NCBI RefSeq assembly: GCF_000223985.1
Contig: NZ_AFWV01000012.1
Span: 124,001-188,000, forward strand
Direction: 5' to 3'
DNA length: 64,000 nt
Origin: Thiocapsa marina 5811
GTDB taxonomy: Bacteria; Pseudomonadota; Gammaproteobacteria; Chromatiales; Chromatiaceae
Below, piece by piece: positions 10,940 to 19,486 of the stretch. Below the pieces are notes generated by a model that worked only from the letters and a program-made list of their open reading frames with translations, was not told the origin of the DNA and made no database searches. Numbering within the stretch: position 1 is the stretch's first letter; the number at the start of each line of letters is the position of its first letter. The position numbers were made by a program, and so were the translations under genes.

Positions 10940-11044
10940 ACTAGCGGAAGAGCACAAAGCATGCCGAAGTTGCGCGAGGTCGGTCTGCGGGGGTTGCCCT
11001 TGTCGCTGCCTCGTATCCAAGCCGGGCTCGCCGTCGGATCGATT

Positions 11045-11449
11045 TCAGCGCGGCATCCGCTCGTCGATGCTCAGTGCGCAGGTTGCCGCGTCCTCCTCAC
11101 CGAGCGGCTCGAGACGACGATAAACAAGCCAGCGCCCGTCATGTAGACGCCAGGCACTGAGAGACTCGCTGTAGGCGACGGCGAGGTAGTAGTCCTCGTC
11201 GTCGTCGGAGCGAACATCAAGCCTCCTGTAATCAAAGGCTTGGAAGCATGGGATGTCGTTCCCGTCATGGCCGACGACCCTCCGAGCGGCGATCTCGTGA
11301 TCTCGGAACACCCGGAAAGAGCGGGGCGCTACGACAAGATCGAGCCAAACCGGGCACAAGTCTTCTCGCCAGGATGGCCGGCACTCGCGCGCCGACCCGC
11401 GTTCGCCGGAGGCGGGTCGATGTCCATAGATACAAGGCGCATTCGTCAT
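11045..11449 (-). CDS. Hypothetical protein
   Basis: A 134-residue soluble protein I do not recognise. The C-terminal half looks natural (FRVFRDHEIAARRVVGHDG, DYYLAVAYSESLSAWRLHDG, WLVYRRLE), with acidic D-D-D-E-D and alternating hydrophobic strands. It may be a small beta-rich domain. AAGGAG sits 9 bases before the ATG at 11449. No partner gene is evident; the next gene on the same strand is 226 bases upstream. Confidence 0.6.
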   Translation of the reverse strand: MTNAPCIYGHRPASGERGSARECRPSWREDLCPVWLDLVVAPRSFRVFRDHEIAARRVVGHDGNDIPCFQAFDYRRLDVRSDDDEDYYLAVAYSESLSAWRLHDGRWLVYRRLEPLGEEDAATCALSIDERMPR

Positions 11450-11675
11450 GGTGCTGGCTCCTTCCGTTCAGTGAATCGCCATTTGAAACCGGGGTCCTTT
11501 TCGCGGTCTTTGCGTCCGCGCTCTGTTGTGGTTGCGACAATCGGCCCGCTCTGGGTGCAAACCCTACATGCGAAGCGGTATTGTGCCTCGGCGACTCGGA
11601 TACGAAGCGGGGAGAGCCGCCGCGCCATCACCCGAGACAGGATTTCGTCTTGCCCGCGGGTCGCCGGCCCCTCGG

Positions 11676-12092
11676 TCAGCCCAAGATCCGTTCGTAGCTG
11701 CGTCGCAGCAGGTCAAGCTCGACCGGCGGAAGGCCTCTCGCTTGGGTCAGATCGATAAAGCTGCCGCCGCTTGCATCTGCCGTCTCGAACGGAGGATCGA
11801 TACTCGTAAACCGGGCGAGAAAGACCTGTGTGCGCTCGTCCCCGGCGGTCACCTCGCAACGAAACCCCGGCTCCATCTCCAGACTGCCGCTCGGAAGGCC
11901 GAGGCGGGCCTCGGCGTCGCGCAGGACCAGCGCCGGGTGTGTCACGACCTTCGGCGGGATGGCGCCGCTCTCCTCGACGACGGCCTCGTCCGGCAGGGCT
12001 TCGAAACCGCAGACGCCGCCGTAGGGCAGTCTCAGGAAGCGGGTTCGCGCGCTGGTGGACTGTTTGTGATACATGATCAGACGCGGAGTCAT
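11676..12092 (-). CDS. Conserved-looking hypothetical protein
   Basis: A 138-residue soluble protein starting MTPRLIMYHKQSTSARTRFL, with a GGGGA ribosome site upstream. The sequence alternates strands and loops (LPYGGVCGFEALPDEAVVEE, YERILG at the end). It has no signal peptide or membrane segment. I do not recognise the family. The frame stays open upstream of this ATG, but the upstream residues look non-natural, so the ATG at 12092 is preferred. Confidence 0.6.
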   Translation of the reverse strand: MTPRLIMYHKQSTSARTRFLRLPYGGVCGFEALPDEAVVEESGAIPPKVVTHPALVLRDAEARLGLPSGSLEMEPGFRCEVTAGDERTQVFLARFTSIDPPFETADASGGSFIDLTQARGLPPVELDLLRRSYERILG

Positions 12093-12372
12093 CACGGATC
12101 CCCATTTACGTTGAGTTCGGCGAGGCGCCGGGGGTCGGTCGTGCAACAGGTCACGCTGCCCTAGCAAACACCGCGCCGTATCGCCTCGACGCCGGTGCGT
12201 GTGGCAGACAAGCCGTTTCCGTTCGCTCGGGAGGGCGATGATCCGAAATCCGCAAGATGCGGGTGGCGGTTTCGGTCCCGTCACAATTCCTTCATCACGC
12301 CGAGCGCACGCGTCACGCATACTCTCGCCGCACGCTGTCCCACTCCCGTTGCTGATCTGATCTTGCAGGATC

Positions 12373-13980
12373 GTGTTCTTCGCTCCCCGCCCTTTGGTTT
12401 CTTCCGCCGCGACCGTCGTCAATGACGGCCAATCGCGGTCATGGGCAATCGCCGGCGTTGTTCTTCTGCTCCTGGTCGCCGGTTTACGGTTGATCGGTCT
12501 GGACCATCTGCCGGTCTGGCACGACGAGGTGTTCACGCTGGTCCGGGTCTTCGGTCACCCTGCGGGGCTCTGGGAGACCCTGTTCAGTGGCCGGCTATTG
12601 ACTCCCGACGAGGTCTTGGTGTTTCAGCGGCCCGATCTCTCGAAGGGCTGGGGAGACACACTGCGCGCACTGGCAGAGCATCCCGAGCACGCGCCTCTGT
12701 ACTACCTGCTGGGTCGCGTGACCGCCATGCTGCCGCTCGATCCGGTGACGGCGCTGCGCGGGACCTCCGCCGTGTTCGGAATTCTGCTGCCGTTCGGGGC
12801 ATTCTGGTTGATGCGCGAGCTCTTCGGGCGTGGGCCGGTGCCCTGGGTAGCGGCTGCCCTTGTCGCGTTCTCGCCGCTGCACTTCCTCTACGCCCAGGAA
12901 GCCCGTCAGTACGCGCTCTGGACACTCCTGGTGCTGGCCTCCAGCGCGTCTCTACAGCGCGCCTTGGATCGAAACCGGGCTCGCGACTGGTGGCTTTACG
13001 GGCTGATGATCACACTCGGTCTCTACAGTCATCTGTTGTTCGTGCTCATGCTCCCGGTCCATGCGGCCTACATCTGGCTCGGGGGCGCGCGATCTTCCGA
13101 TTTGCGCGGGCGCATGCAGGATCTTCCGGTCCGATCCTGGCTCTTGGCTGTCGGCGTGGCCGCGTTTTTGTTCCTGCCCTGGATCATCGTTTTGGTCGCG
13201 GGCTTCGGGGCCACGGTCGGTCATACCGAGTGGATGGACCGAGCGGTGGGTGCGCAACGCAACCTGCTCGCATGGGGCGGCCACATCGTGCGTGCCTTCC
13301 TGGATGTGAGCCCGCAGCCGCAACCGCCGCTTGTCTCGATGGTGTTGATTGTTCCGGTCATCGCGGGCTTGGTCGTCTACCTGGTCCGCGCGCCGCGTCC
13401 CCGACTCTGGCTGCTCGTGCTGATCGCTCTGGCGTATCTCGGCGTTGTTCTCGGCCCGGACCTGCTGCTGGGCGGAAGCCGTTCGCTGCACGTGCGCTAC
13501 GGCTTGCCGGCAGTGCTTGCCGTGCAGTTGATGATGGCCTGGGTCGTCGGCTCGGCGCTGGCCCGCACCGACATGCTTCGACCCCTTGCCGCGGCCGTTC
13601 TGGCGGTCGCGATGGTCTTCGGGAGCTACTCCCAGTGGCGAATCCTGAGCGCCGAGACCTGGTGGAGCAAGCACTTCAGCGCCTGGAATCCGGAGGTTGC
13701 GCGGACGGTGAACGCACTCGAGAGGCCGCTGGTTGTGGTCAGTCCGAGCGGTGTCGCTGCCGGTGAGCTGATCTCGCTGGCGTATCGGCTCGGGGACCAT
13801 GTCCGGATTCGAGGGCATGATTCCGACGGTAAAGCCGTGACGCGTCTCGACGGATTCGGTGGTCTGGTTCTGCTGCTGCCGAGCGAGGAGCTGAGGGCGT
13901 CCGTCGGGCCCGATGCCCTGCCGGAGCCGATCGCGGGGACATGGCAATGGTTTTTGGTGCGTCCGTCCGGCAAGCGCTGA
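12373..13980 (+). CDS. GT-C family membrane glycosyltransferase (GT39/ArnT-like)
   Basis: A ~535-residue polytopic protein with about ten to twelve membrane segments. It probably transfers a sugar from a polyprenyl-phosphate donor on the periplasmic side. The first periplasmic loop has the D-E catalytic pair (LPVWHDEVFTLVRV, near residue 50), as in PMT/ArnT enzymes, and FSPLHFLYAQEARQYALW is typical of this superfamily. The start is a GTG at 12373 with AGGA just upstream; no better ATG is in frame nearby. Acceptor and sugar cannot be read from the sequence. Stands alone as a single gene. Confidence 0.8.
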   Translation: MFFAPRPLVSSAATVVNDGQSRSWAIAGVVLLLLVAGLRLIGLDHLPVWHDEVFTLVRVFGHPAGLWETLFSGRLLTPDEVLVFQRPDLSKGWGDTLRALAEHPEHAPLYYLLGRVTAMLPLDPVTALRGTSAVFGILLPFGAFWLMRELFGRGPVPWVAAALVAFSPLHFLYAQEARQYALWTLLVLASSASLQRALDRNRARDWWLYGLMITLGLYSHLLFVLMLPVHAAYIWLGGARSSDLRGRMQDLPVRSWLLAVGVAAFLFLPWIIVLVAGFGATVGHTEWMDRAVGAQRNLLAWGGHIVRAFLDVSPQPQPPLVSMVLIVPVIAGLVVYLVRAPRPRLWLLVLIALAYLGVVLGPDLLLGGSRSLHVRYGLPAVLAVQLMMAWVVGSALARTDMLRPLAAAVLAVAMVFGSYSQWRILSAETWWSKHFSAWNPEVARTVNALERPLVVVSPSGVAAGELISLAYRLGDHVRIRGHDSDGKAVTRLDGFGGLVLLLPSEELRASVGPDALPEPIAGTWQWFLVRPSGKR

Positions 13981-14162
13981 TGGACGTCGACGAAGACCTG
14001 GATTGATCCCGACGCATGCCTCGCGAGCCGGTGGCGTCGGTGCGCTCGGGCATGCATCTCGTAGGCTCCAGCTCCGTTGCGGCGGTCGCGCGTGGCGTGC
14101 AGTGGTCTATTGCCGGCAAGTGCGCCATGAGTGCGTCACGGCGCCCGAGCGGCAACAAAAAA

Positions 14163-14187
14163 GGGGCTAGGCTTTTGGCCTAACCCC
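14163..14187. terminator. Bidirectional rho-independent terminator
   Basis: A hairpin with arms GGGGCTAGGC and GCCTAACCCC around a TTTTG loop. It is flanked by an A-run on the left (T-run on the minus strand) and TTGTTTTTA on the right. It ends tRNA-Leu transcription on the minus strand and could also stop the plus-strand glycosyltransferase transcript. Confidence 0.88.
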
Positions 14188-14198
14188 TTGTTTTTATT

Positions 14199-14285
14199 TG
14201 GTACCGAGGGCCGGACTCGAACCGGCATGGGATCGCTCCCGTCAGATTTTGAGTCTGATGCGTCTACCAATTTCGCCACCCCGGC
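14199..14285 (-). tRNA. tRNA-Leu (anticodon CAA)
   Basis: An 87-nt tRNA with encoded CCA. On the minus strand it starts GCCGGGGTGGCGAAATTGG. The anticodon stem TCAGA/TCTGA encloses loop CTCAAAA, giving anticodon CAA. The T arm is GCCGGTTCGAGTCCGGC, and the long variable arm marks class II Leu. A TATACT -10 element lies 13 bases upstream of the 5' end (14299-14304 on the plus strand), and a terminator follows. Confidence 0.97.
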
Positions 14286-14408
14286 AACGCAGCTGTGCAG
14301 TATACCCGCTGTCCGTGATCATGGGTACCCCGGCAGCGATGCGCGTGGAGGCTCCCGGGTCGGGTATGCTCGCGGCGGCGCCGAGCGGGTCGATCCTCGC
14401 GGCGCGGA

Positions 14409-14852
14409 TCAGCGTTCGTCGAAACCGGCAAGCCGATAGAGCCGATTGGCCTCGTCGAGATCCTTCTCCACCCCGTGGCCTTGCTCGTACATCATGGCGA
14501 GCGTGGTCAAGGAGCCGACCAGACCCTGCTCGGCGGCCTTCTTGAACCAATGCACGGCCTTTTCGGGATTCTTGTCGGTGCACTCGCCCTCCATATACAT
14601 GAAGGCGAGTCCGTGCTGGGCGAGGGCGAGGCCGGCCTCCGCGGCGCGCTTCATGGACGTGTAGGCGAGCAGCGGGTTGGGCAGCATGCCGAGCCCGTTT
14701 TGGGCCATGATGGCGACGCGATACTGGGCGTCCGGGATGCCCTGTTCGGCGAGCGGGGAGAGGAGGCCTGCCGCGCGCGAGAATTGTTTGTATTCGAAGG
14801 CGGTAATGCCGCTCGACAGGGCCATGTCAAGGTCGCTGATCTCTTCGGTCAT
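14409..14852 (-). CDS. Sel1-like repeat protein
   Basis: A 147-residue soluble protein of about three Sel1-type helical hairpin repeats. Signatures are GIPDAQYRVAIMAQNGLG, AGLALAQHGLAFMYMEG and EKAVHWFKKAAEQGLVGS, ending YEQGHGVEKDLDEANRLYRL. Such proteins are protein-binding scaffolds; no partner is indicated. There is no signal peptide. GAGGAA precedes the ATG. Stops 64 bases before nothing else on its strand; the phosphatase gene lies upstream. Confidence 0.88.
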   Translation of the reverse strand: MTEEISDLDMALSSGITAFEYKQFSRAAGLLSPLAEQGIPDAQYRVAIMAQNGLGMLPNPLLAYTSMKRAAEAGLALAQHGLAFMYMEGECTDKNPEKAVHWFKKAAEQGLVGSLTTLAMMYEQGHGVEKDLDEANRLYRLAGFDER

Positions 14853-14916
14853 GGAGGGTTCCTCGTCGTGATGGTGTCGGTAAATGCGGGGGCGGCTCCG
14901 CGACGGTGTGTCCTTC

Positions 14917-15729
14917 TCAGGCCGGGTGCATCGGCAGGCCGACGAAGTCGATCCAGCGCCGGAGCAGCGCCTCGTCGGACGCGGCGACGGCGAGTCTGGG
15001 AGACAGGCTGAGGTCGGTCGCCTGCGCGGCGCCCCGATCGGCGTAGAGCCGCGACGCGGCGCCCGCCTCGGAGGCGATCAGATGCCCCGCGGCATAGTCC
15101 CAGAGCTTTTGACCCCCGTGCAGATAGAGTTGGTAGCGGCCGGCGGCCAACCAGCACCAGTCGAGCGCGACCGACCCCAGGTTTCTTTGAGAACGAAAGC
15201 CGCCGGGCCGAAAGAGTGCGGGAATGCGCTCGGGCGGGAGACGTTTCATGTCGATCATCGCCAGGCAATCGCCGAGGTTCGGGCCCGGGGCGAAGGGGCG
15301 GATGGGCTCGCCGTTCAGCGTTGCACCGCCTCCGCGCACGGCGCAGAAACACTCGTCGCGGACCGGGTCGAAGATGACGCCCAGCATCGCTTGCCCGCGC
15401 TCGACGAAGGCCAACGAGATCGAAAAGCCCGGGAAGCCGCTGGCGTAGTTGCCGGTACCGTCGAGCGGATCCAGGATCCAGACGCCCGTGTCGGCCTCGG
15501 CGAGGAGGCGGCGTTGATCCTCCGCGGTCATCTCCTCGCCCAACAGCGGCGTGTCCGGAAACACCCGTGCGATGGCCTCGGCGATCCGTGCCTGGGTGGC
15601 GAAATCCGCCGCGGTAACCAGGCTGCCGTCGGCCTTGCGCTCGGCGAGGATGCTGTGAAAGCGAGGCATAATCTCGGTCGCTGCGGCTTCGCGCAGGATC
15701 TCGCCGATCAGAATCGGGTCGGGTGTCAT
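14917..15729 (-). CDS. Inositol-monophosphatase-family phosphatase
   Basis: A 270-residue Mg-dependent phosphatase of the IMPase/FIG superfamily. Metal-site motifs are LLGEEMT (Glu70 region), DPLDGTGNY (about residue 90) and WDYAAGHLIASEAGA (about residue 220). The specific substrate (inositol phosphate, histidinol phosphate, sugar phosphate or PAP) cannot be decided. I chose the ATG at 15729; the frame continues upstream through a 12-bp tandem repeat that would give an unnatural RSNQRSNQRS tail. Clustered with the Sel1 gene on the minus strand. Confidence 0.87.
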   Translation of the reverse strand: MTPDPILIGEILREAAATEIMPRFHSILAERKADGSLVTAADFATQARIAEAIARVFPDTPLLGEEMTAEDQRRLLAEADTGVWILDPLDGTGNYASGFPGFSISLAFVERGQAMLGVIFDPVRDECFCAVRGGGATLNGEPIRPFAPGPNLGDCLAMIDMKRLPPERIPALFRPGGFRSQRNLGSVALDWCWLAAGRYQLYLHGGQKLWDYAAGHLIASEAGAASRLYADRGAAQATDLSLSPRLAVAASDEALLRRWIDFVGLPMHPA

Positions 15730-15730
15730 C

Positions 15731-15763
15731 TTGGATCTCTGGTTGGATCTCTGGTTGGATCGG
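15731..15763 (+). repeat. 12-bp tandem repeat before the phosphatase start
   Basis: Two full copies of TTGGATCTCTGG followed by a partial TTGGATCGG, directly upstream of the phosphatase ATG. Likely a slippage product. It occupies the ribosome-binding region, so copy number could affect translation. Confidence 0.65.
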
Positions 15764-16024
15764 TGGTCATCCGATTGTTCCGGGCCGTCGCCCGATACAG
15801 TCCTTGAGGGCACAGGTGAGGCGGCGGCGGGGAAGATGCAACCGCACGCGCTGCTGTCCGGCCGCCGCGACACGGCGCTCGCTGAACGTTGCGAGCGCGC
15901 GGCGACACCATGCACCGGTCGGATGATTGCAGTCGCGCACGTTGCTGCGGAGGTCGAATCGGCCGAATTGAGTTAATCTTGGGGGCTTGTAAACAATCCG
16001 GAATCCTGGACCAGGAGTGCGTCG

Positions 16025-17515
16025 ATGCCACTACAACCCGTCATCCTTTCCGGCGGCTCGGGAACGCGGCTTTGGCCGCTCTCGCGCGAGGCGTATCCGA
16101 AGCAGTTTTTGGCGCTCACCAGCGAGCACACCATGCTTCAGGAAACGGTGCGTCGGCTCGACGGTCTCGACGAGGAGCATCCGCGTCAGGCGGTCGGCCA
16201 GATCGATCCCATCGTGGTCTGCAACGAGTCGCACCGATTCCTGGTCGCCGAGCAACTTCGCGTGATGGGGCGACGTCCGGCCGAGATCATCCTCGAACCG
16301 AAGGGCCGCAATACCGCACCGGCGCTCACCCTCGCGGCGCTCGCGGCGATCCGCGGCGGGAGCGATCCGGTTTTGCTGGTGATGCCGGCCGACCATACCA
16401 TTCGCAACGAGGTCGGATTCCGGTCTGCCGTGGCCGATGCCTGCGTGATCGCGCGCGAAGGCGCCGTGGTGACCTTCGGGATCGTTCCGAGCAAACCCGA
16501 GACGGGTTACGGCTATATCCGACAGGGTCGGAATTTTGAGGTCGAGGGGCTGTCCGGAAGCGCTTTCCTGCTCAACGGATTCGTCGAAAAGCCGGATGTC
16601 GAGACCGCCGAGGACTATCTGGAGTCCGGCCAATACCTCTGGAACAGCGGTATTTTCGTCCTGCGCGCATCGCTCTGGTTGGGGTTGATCGAGCGATTCC
16701 GCCCGGACATCGCCCTGGCGGTGGCGAACGCCTTCGATGCGGCCGCGCACGACGGAGACTTTCTCCGTCTGGATGCCGAGCACTTCGGCGCCTGTCCCGG
16801 CGACTCCATCGATTACGCCGTGATGGAGCCCCTCGCCCGGGACACCGGGGGTGCCAATCCGCCCGCCGTCGTCGTGCCTTTGGATGTCGGCTGGTCCGAC
16901 GTCGGCGCCTGGTCGGCGCTCTGGGAGGTGCGCGATCAGGACGCGGCCGGCAATGTGCTCGACGGCGATGCCTTCGTCCACGACGCCCGCAACAATCTCC
17001 TGATCGCCCACCACCGGATGCTGGCCGCCGTGGGGGTGGAAGACTTGATCGTGGTCGAGACCCCGGATGCGGTCCTGGTCGTGTCCAAAGAGCACGCGCA
17101 GGACGTCAAGGCGGTGACACAGTTCCTGCAGCATGAGCAGCGCAACGAGTACCGCCACCACCAGCGGGTCCATCGCCCCTGGGGCTCCTACGAGGCGATC
17201 GGGCAGGGGCCGCGCTATCAGGTGAAGCGGCTGATCGTAAAACCGGGCGAATCGCTGTCGCTGCAGATGCACCATCACCGTGCCGAGCATTGGATCGTCG
17301 TCTCCGGGACCGCGCGTGTGACCTGCGAGGAGAAGTCGTTTCTGCTCACCGAGAATCAGTCGACCTACATCCCGGTCGGATCCTCGCACCGGCTGGAGAA
17401 TCCGGGCACCATCATGCTTGAGCTGATCGAGGTCCAGTCCGGGGGCTATCTCGGCGAGGACGACATCGTGCGTTTCGAGGATCGCTACAACCGCGGGGCG
17501 AAGGAGACGCACTGA
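16025..17515 (+). CDS. manC: Mannose-1-phosphate guanylyltransferase / mannose-6-phosphate isomerase
   Basis: Bifunctional enzyme making GDP-mannose for surface polysaccharides. The 496-residue protein has the nucleotidyltransferase signature LSGGSGTRLWPLSRE (residues 8-22), FVEKP near 185, and a C-terminal cupin isomerase domain with QMHHHRAEHWIVVSG (about residue 415). Size and order match AlgA/XanB/ManC. AGGAG lies 9 bases before the ATG. No polysaccharide genes adjoin it, apart from the distant glycosyltransferase at 12.4 kb. Confidence 0.95.
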   Translation: MPLQPVILSGGSGTRLWPLSREAYPKQFLALTSEHTMLQETVRRLDGLDEEHPRQAVGQIDPIVVCNESHRFLVAEQLRVMGRRPAEIILEPKGRNTAPALTLAALAAIRGGSDPVLLVMPADHTIRNEVGFRSAVADACVIAREGAVVTFGIVPSKPETGYGYIRQGRNFEVEGLSGSAFLLNGFVEKPDVETAEDYLESGQYLWNSGIFVLRASLWLGLIERFRPDIALAVANAFDAAAHDGDFLRLDAEHFGACPGDSIDYAVMEPLARDTGGANPPAVVVPLDVGWSDVGAWSALWEVRDQDAAGNVLDGDAFVHDARNNLLIAHHRMLAAVGVEDLIVVETPDAVLVVSKEHAQDVKAVTQFLQHEQRNEYRHHQRVHRPWGSYEAIGQGPRYQVKRLIVKPGESLSLQMHHHRAEHWIVVSGTARVTCEEKSFLLTENQSTYIPVGSSHRLENPGTIMLELIEVQSGGYLGEDDIVRFEDRYNRGAKETH

Positions 17516-17608
17516 TTGTCGGCAGGAGGGCCGGAGGGCTCTCGATCGGAGAGCCGTCCGACCCGCGTGCCTCCGAGATAGTCGACTCGAGAACACGTGT
17601 CTTGAAAA

Positions 17609-17628
17609 CCGGGGCGAGGACGCCCCGG
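17609..17628 (+). terminator. Strong GC hairpin after manC
   Basis: Perfect 8-bp stem CCGGGGCG/CGCCCCGG with loop AGGA, about 95 bases after manC and 45 before ychF. An A-run precedes it but no T-run follows on the plus strand, so termination is uncertain; it may instead shape the ychF leader. Confidence 0.4.
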
Positions 17629-17671
17629 CTCCTGTAGAATCGCGGGTTTTTCCGAGCGGACCTTCACAGCC

Positions 17672-18763
17672 ATGGGATTCAAATGCGGGATCGTCGGCCT
17701 GCCCAACGTCGGCAAGTCGACCCTCTTCAATGCCCTGACCAAGGCGACGATCGCGGCGGAGAATTACCCCTTCTGCACGATCGATCCGAACGTGGGCGTG
17801 GTGCCCCTGCCGGATCCTCGCCTCGATGTCCTTGCCGCCATCGTCAAGCCCCAGCGGGTGATTCCGACAACCATGCAGTTCGTGGACATCGCCGGCTTGG
17901 TCGCCGGTGCGTCCAAGGGCGAGGGGCTCGGCAACAAGTTCCTCGCCAACATTCGCGAGACCGATGCCATCGCCCATGTGGTGCGCTGTTTCGAGAACGA
18001 CGACGTGGTGCATGTGGCCGGACGTGTCGATCCGCTGGACGACATCGAGGTCATCAACACCGAGCTCGCCCTCGCGGATCTGGAGTCGGTGACCAAGGCG
18101 CTGGATCGCGCCGAGCGCATGGTCAAGACGGGCGACAAGAAGATCCTGGCACGCAAGGCCGTGCTCGAGCAGATCCGCGATCAGCTCGACGCGGGCAAGC
18201 CGGTCCGCGCGATGGGTTTGGATGCGGAGGCGTTGCGCGAGGTCCGCGATCTCTTCCTGCTCACGGCCAAGCCGACCCTCTACATCGCCAACGTCGCCGA
18301 AGACGGCTTCGTCGACAATCCGATCCTGGATAAGGTCGTCGCGCTCGCGGGGGAGGAGGGGGCCGAGGTCGTACCCGTCTGCGCCGCCATCGAGGCCGAG
18401 ATCTTCGATCTGGAGGATCAGGAGCGCGACGAGTTCCTCGCCGAGCTCGGACTGACCGAGCCGGGTCTGAACCGCGTCGTGCGCGCCGGCTATCGCTTGC
18501 TGGGTCTCGAAACCTATTTCACCGCCGGCGAGAAAGAGGTCCGCGCCTGGACCATCCCGGCCGGCGTGCGCGCCCCGCAGGCCGCTGCCGTCATCCACAC
18601 CGATTTCGAGCGCGGCTTCATCCGCGCCGAGGTCATCGCCTACGACGACTTCGTTGCCTGCAAGGGCGAGCAGGGCGCCAAAGAGGCGGGGAAGCTGCGT
18701 TCCGAAGGCAAGGAGTACATCGTCAAGGACGGCGACGTCGTCCACTTCAGATTCAACGTGTAG
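17672..18763 (+). CDS. ychF: Redox-regulated ATPase YchF (Obg family)
   Basis: A 363-residue translation-associated P-loop ATPase. It has G1 GLPNVGKST (residues 8-16), [19 protein letters not shown] (switch region), the helical insert, and the C-terminal TGS domain with [16 protein letters not shown] and [13 protein letters not shown]. Near-universal housekeeping gene with standard length. Followed by tRNA-Met. Confidence 0.98.
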   Translation: MGFKCGIVGLPNVGKSTLFNALTKATIAAENYPFCTIDPNVGVVPLPDPRLDVLAAIVKPQRVIPTTMQFVDIAGLVAGASKGEGLGNKFLANIRETDAIAHVVRCFENDDVVHVAGRVDPLDDIEVINTELALADLESVTKALDRAERMVKTGDKKILARKAVLEQIRDQLDAGKPVRAMGLDAEALREVRDLFLLTAKPTLYIANVAEDGFVDNPILDKVVALAGEEGAEVVPVCAAIEAEIFDLEDQERDEFLAELGLTEPGLNRVVRAGYRLLGLETYFTAGEKEVRAWTIPAGVRAPQAAAVIHTDFERGFIRAEVIAYDDFVACKGEQGAKEAGKLRSEGKEYIVKDGDVVHFRFNV

Positions 18764-18838
18764 CGAGGCTTTGCGTCAGGCCGACGGGTCATTCCGAGAG
18801 GGTACACCAACTGCTTAAGGGCATCGCCTCTCTCGAGG

Positions 18839-18867
18839 TTGACGGAAGCGAGCCCGGAACGTATGAT
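18839..18867 (+). promoter_or_regulatory. Sigma-70 promoter of tRNA-Met
   Basis: TTGACG (18839-18844), a 17-base spacer and TATGAT (18862-18867), placing the transcript start a few bases before the tRNA at 18882. Near-consensus, as expected for a stable RNA. Confidence 0.85.
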
Positions 18868-18881
18868 TCTGCGTCTTGTTT

Positions 18882-18958
18882 GGCTACGTAGCTCAGTTGG
18901 TTAGAGCATCGCACTCATAATGCGAGGGTCCCCTGTTCGAGTCAGGGCGTAGCCACCA
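18882..18958 (+). tRNA. tRNA-Met (anticodon CAT)
   Basis: A 77-nt tRNA starting GGCTACGTAGCTCAGTTGG, with loop CTCATAA (anticodon CAT), T arm CCTGTTCGAGTCAGG and terminal CCA. The paired acceptor stem GGCTACG/CGTAGCC fits elongator Met rather than initiator. Confidence 0.97.
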
Positions 18959-18980
18959 GATTCTCGAAAGGACAAGAGCA

Positions 18981-19000
18981 ACCGGCCTTGAGCCGGTTTT
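18981..19000 (+). terminator. Rho-independent terminator of tRNA-Met
   Basis: Stem ACCGGC/GCCGGT with loop CTTGA, followed by TTTTTG, 22 bases after the tRNA. Confidence 0.88.
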
Positions 19001-19381
19001 TGCCTGTCTGACCTCCGCCCATGTCTGGGCTAGCGGCGATTCAGGAACACCCTGAACACCTTTTGCCGTTGCCGGTCGATCACCCGTCAACAGCGACCGC
19101 CGATGCGGTCGACAGGCAGCGATTCCCTTGCTTCGAGTCAACCACGTGCGCCAACCAGCCCTCATCGCCAAGACTCCACCGTACGCCTCCGGCGTCTCGT
19201 GGTCGGCGTGCGCGTCGGTCGGCGGCTGCCTGTTCCGCATACACCGCAAACCCGACCCAACGCGCGCAGCGAATAGGTCCTCCGACAGCGGTCATCGCCG
19301 TTTCGGAATGCCCACAACGCGCGGATTCTGATCGACTGACCGGCCTTACCCCGTCAGTCGATCCGGCGGGGAGCAGCAAGA
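19001..19381. other. Intergenic, no gene seen
   Basis: About 380 bases between the tRNA-Met terminator and the duplicated rtcB leader. All frames read as low-complexity Arg/Pro/Ser-rich noise. No RNA motif or repeat was recognised. Confidence 0.45.
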
Positions 19382-19486
19382 CCGGACACCCAAAGTCCCT
19401 TTCCAGCACGTCCTCCCCGCCAGTGTCCGGCATGGCCGCCGTCGGCCGTGTCATCGTGCGCCGCCCAACGCGCGGCAGGAGGAGCC
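19382..19486 (+). repeat. rtcB leader, copy 1 of a duplicated block
   Basis: Starts CCGGACACCCAAAGTCCC and runs to the rtcB ATG. It matches 28418-28522 with only scattered changes, so the duplication that made the second rtcB copy included about 105 bases of upstream DNA and the strong AGGAGGAG ribosome site. Confidence 0.85.

Noticed and set aside
16031-18745. 904-codon open frame on the minus strand
   Set aside because: It runs opposite manC and ychF, both with clear motifs; the antisense product has no recognisable family and only reflects GC-rich codon bias.
18893-19249. 118-codon minus-strand frame containing WLRPDSNRGPSHYECD
   Set aside because: This is translation of the antisense of tRNA-Met, a well-known false annotation.
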